DNA of 64,000 bases from Saccharomyces uvarum (taxonomy: Eukaryota; Ascomycota; Saccharomycetes; Saccharomycetales; Saccharomycetaceae), in NCBI GenBank assembly GCA_947243795.1, contig OX365943.1, positions 248,001 through 312,000 on the forward strand, in the 5' to 3' direction. Position 1 is the first letter of the stretch. Each line of letters starts with the position of its first letter. Of this stretch, positions 63,961-64,000 are shown piece by piece. The position numbers and the translations under genes are program-made. Under the pieces are notes generated by a model. The model saw nothing but the letters and a program-made list of their open reading frames with translations, was not told the origin of the DNA and ran no database searches.

Positions 63961-64000
63961 GGCGATGGTGATGGTGAGGGAATTATCAAAGGATTTCAAC

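Noticed and set aside
63961-63999. Upstream in-frame extension of TBF1 to the window edge
   Set aside because: No ATG; the start at 63960 gives MDSQLPNNNES as expected for Tbf1.

Overview
The window is nuclear DNA of a budding yeast of the genus Saccharomyces. It holds 32 protein-coding genes and one spliced snoRNA gene. Introns are few and short, with GTATGT donors and TACTAAC-type branch sites, and intergenic gaps are mostly a few hundred bases. From recalled S. cerevisiae proteins, every gene matches a segment of the left arm of chromosome XVI (BEM4/YPL161C to TBF1/YPL128C) in the same order and orientation. The proteins differ from recalled S. cerevisiae sequences at many sites, and several differ in length (Rad53 832 against 821, Aim44 721 against 758, Tgs1 308 against 315). 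I therefore read it as another Saccharomyces species or a diverged lineage, without being able to name it. I see no Ty element, LTR, tRNA, centromere or telomere.

Layout. 1-10 kb: BEM4 (cut off at the left edge), CDC60, PET20, AIM44. 10-20 kb: TGS1, PRM4, KIP2, PEP4, RAD53. 20-31.5 kb: RRD2, PRP46, the kinase YPL150W, ATG5, PPT2, PXA1. 31.5-39 kb: NOP53, KES1, POC4, the U3 snoRNA gene SNR17B (spliced, minus strand) and RPL33A (spliced, plus strand). 39-52.5 kb: FRK1, MKK2, UME1, SPP1, GIP3, all on the minus strand. 53-64 kb: ISU1, ODC1, RDS2, COX11, RPL5, SPO19, TAF14 (spliced), TBF1.

There are no operons; neighbours share promoters or terminators. Some themes recur. Ribosome biogenesis and its RNA: U3, TGS1 (which hypermethylates snoRNA caps), NOP53, RPL33A, RPL5, and TBF1 (a regulator of snoRNA promoters). 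Four protein kinases: RAD53, YPL150W, FRK1, MKK2. Mitochondria: ISU1, ODC1, COX11, PPT2, PET20. Chromatin and transcription: TAF14, SPP1, UME1, RDS2.

The most interesting non-coding structure is the 624-bp divergent promoter between U3 and RPL33A. It holds three tandem PAC-like 9-mers, a telobox (Tbf1 type) and a pair of Rap1-type sites. Other candidates are a fused telobox/Reb1 site upstream of KIP2, a 25-codon ORF with a CHCC..H pattern between RAD53 and RRD2, and a perfect ARS consensus between MKK2 and UME1. I found no convincing new multi-gene system; this is a conserved chromosomal core region.
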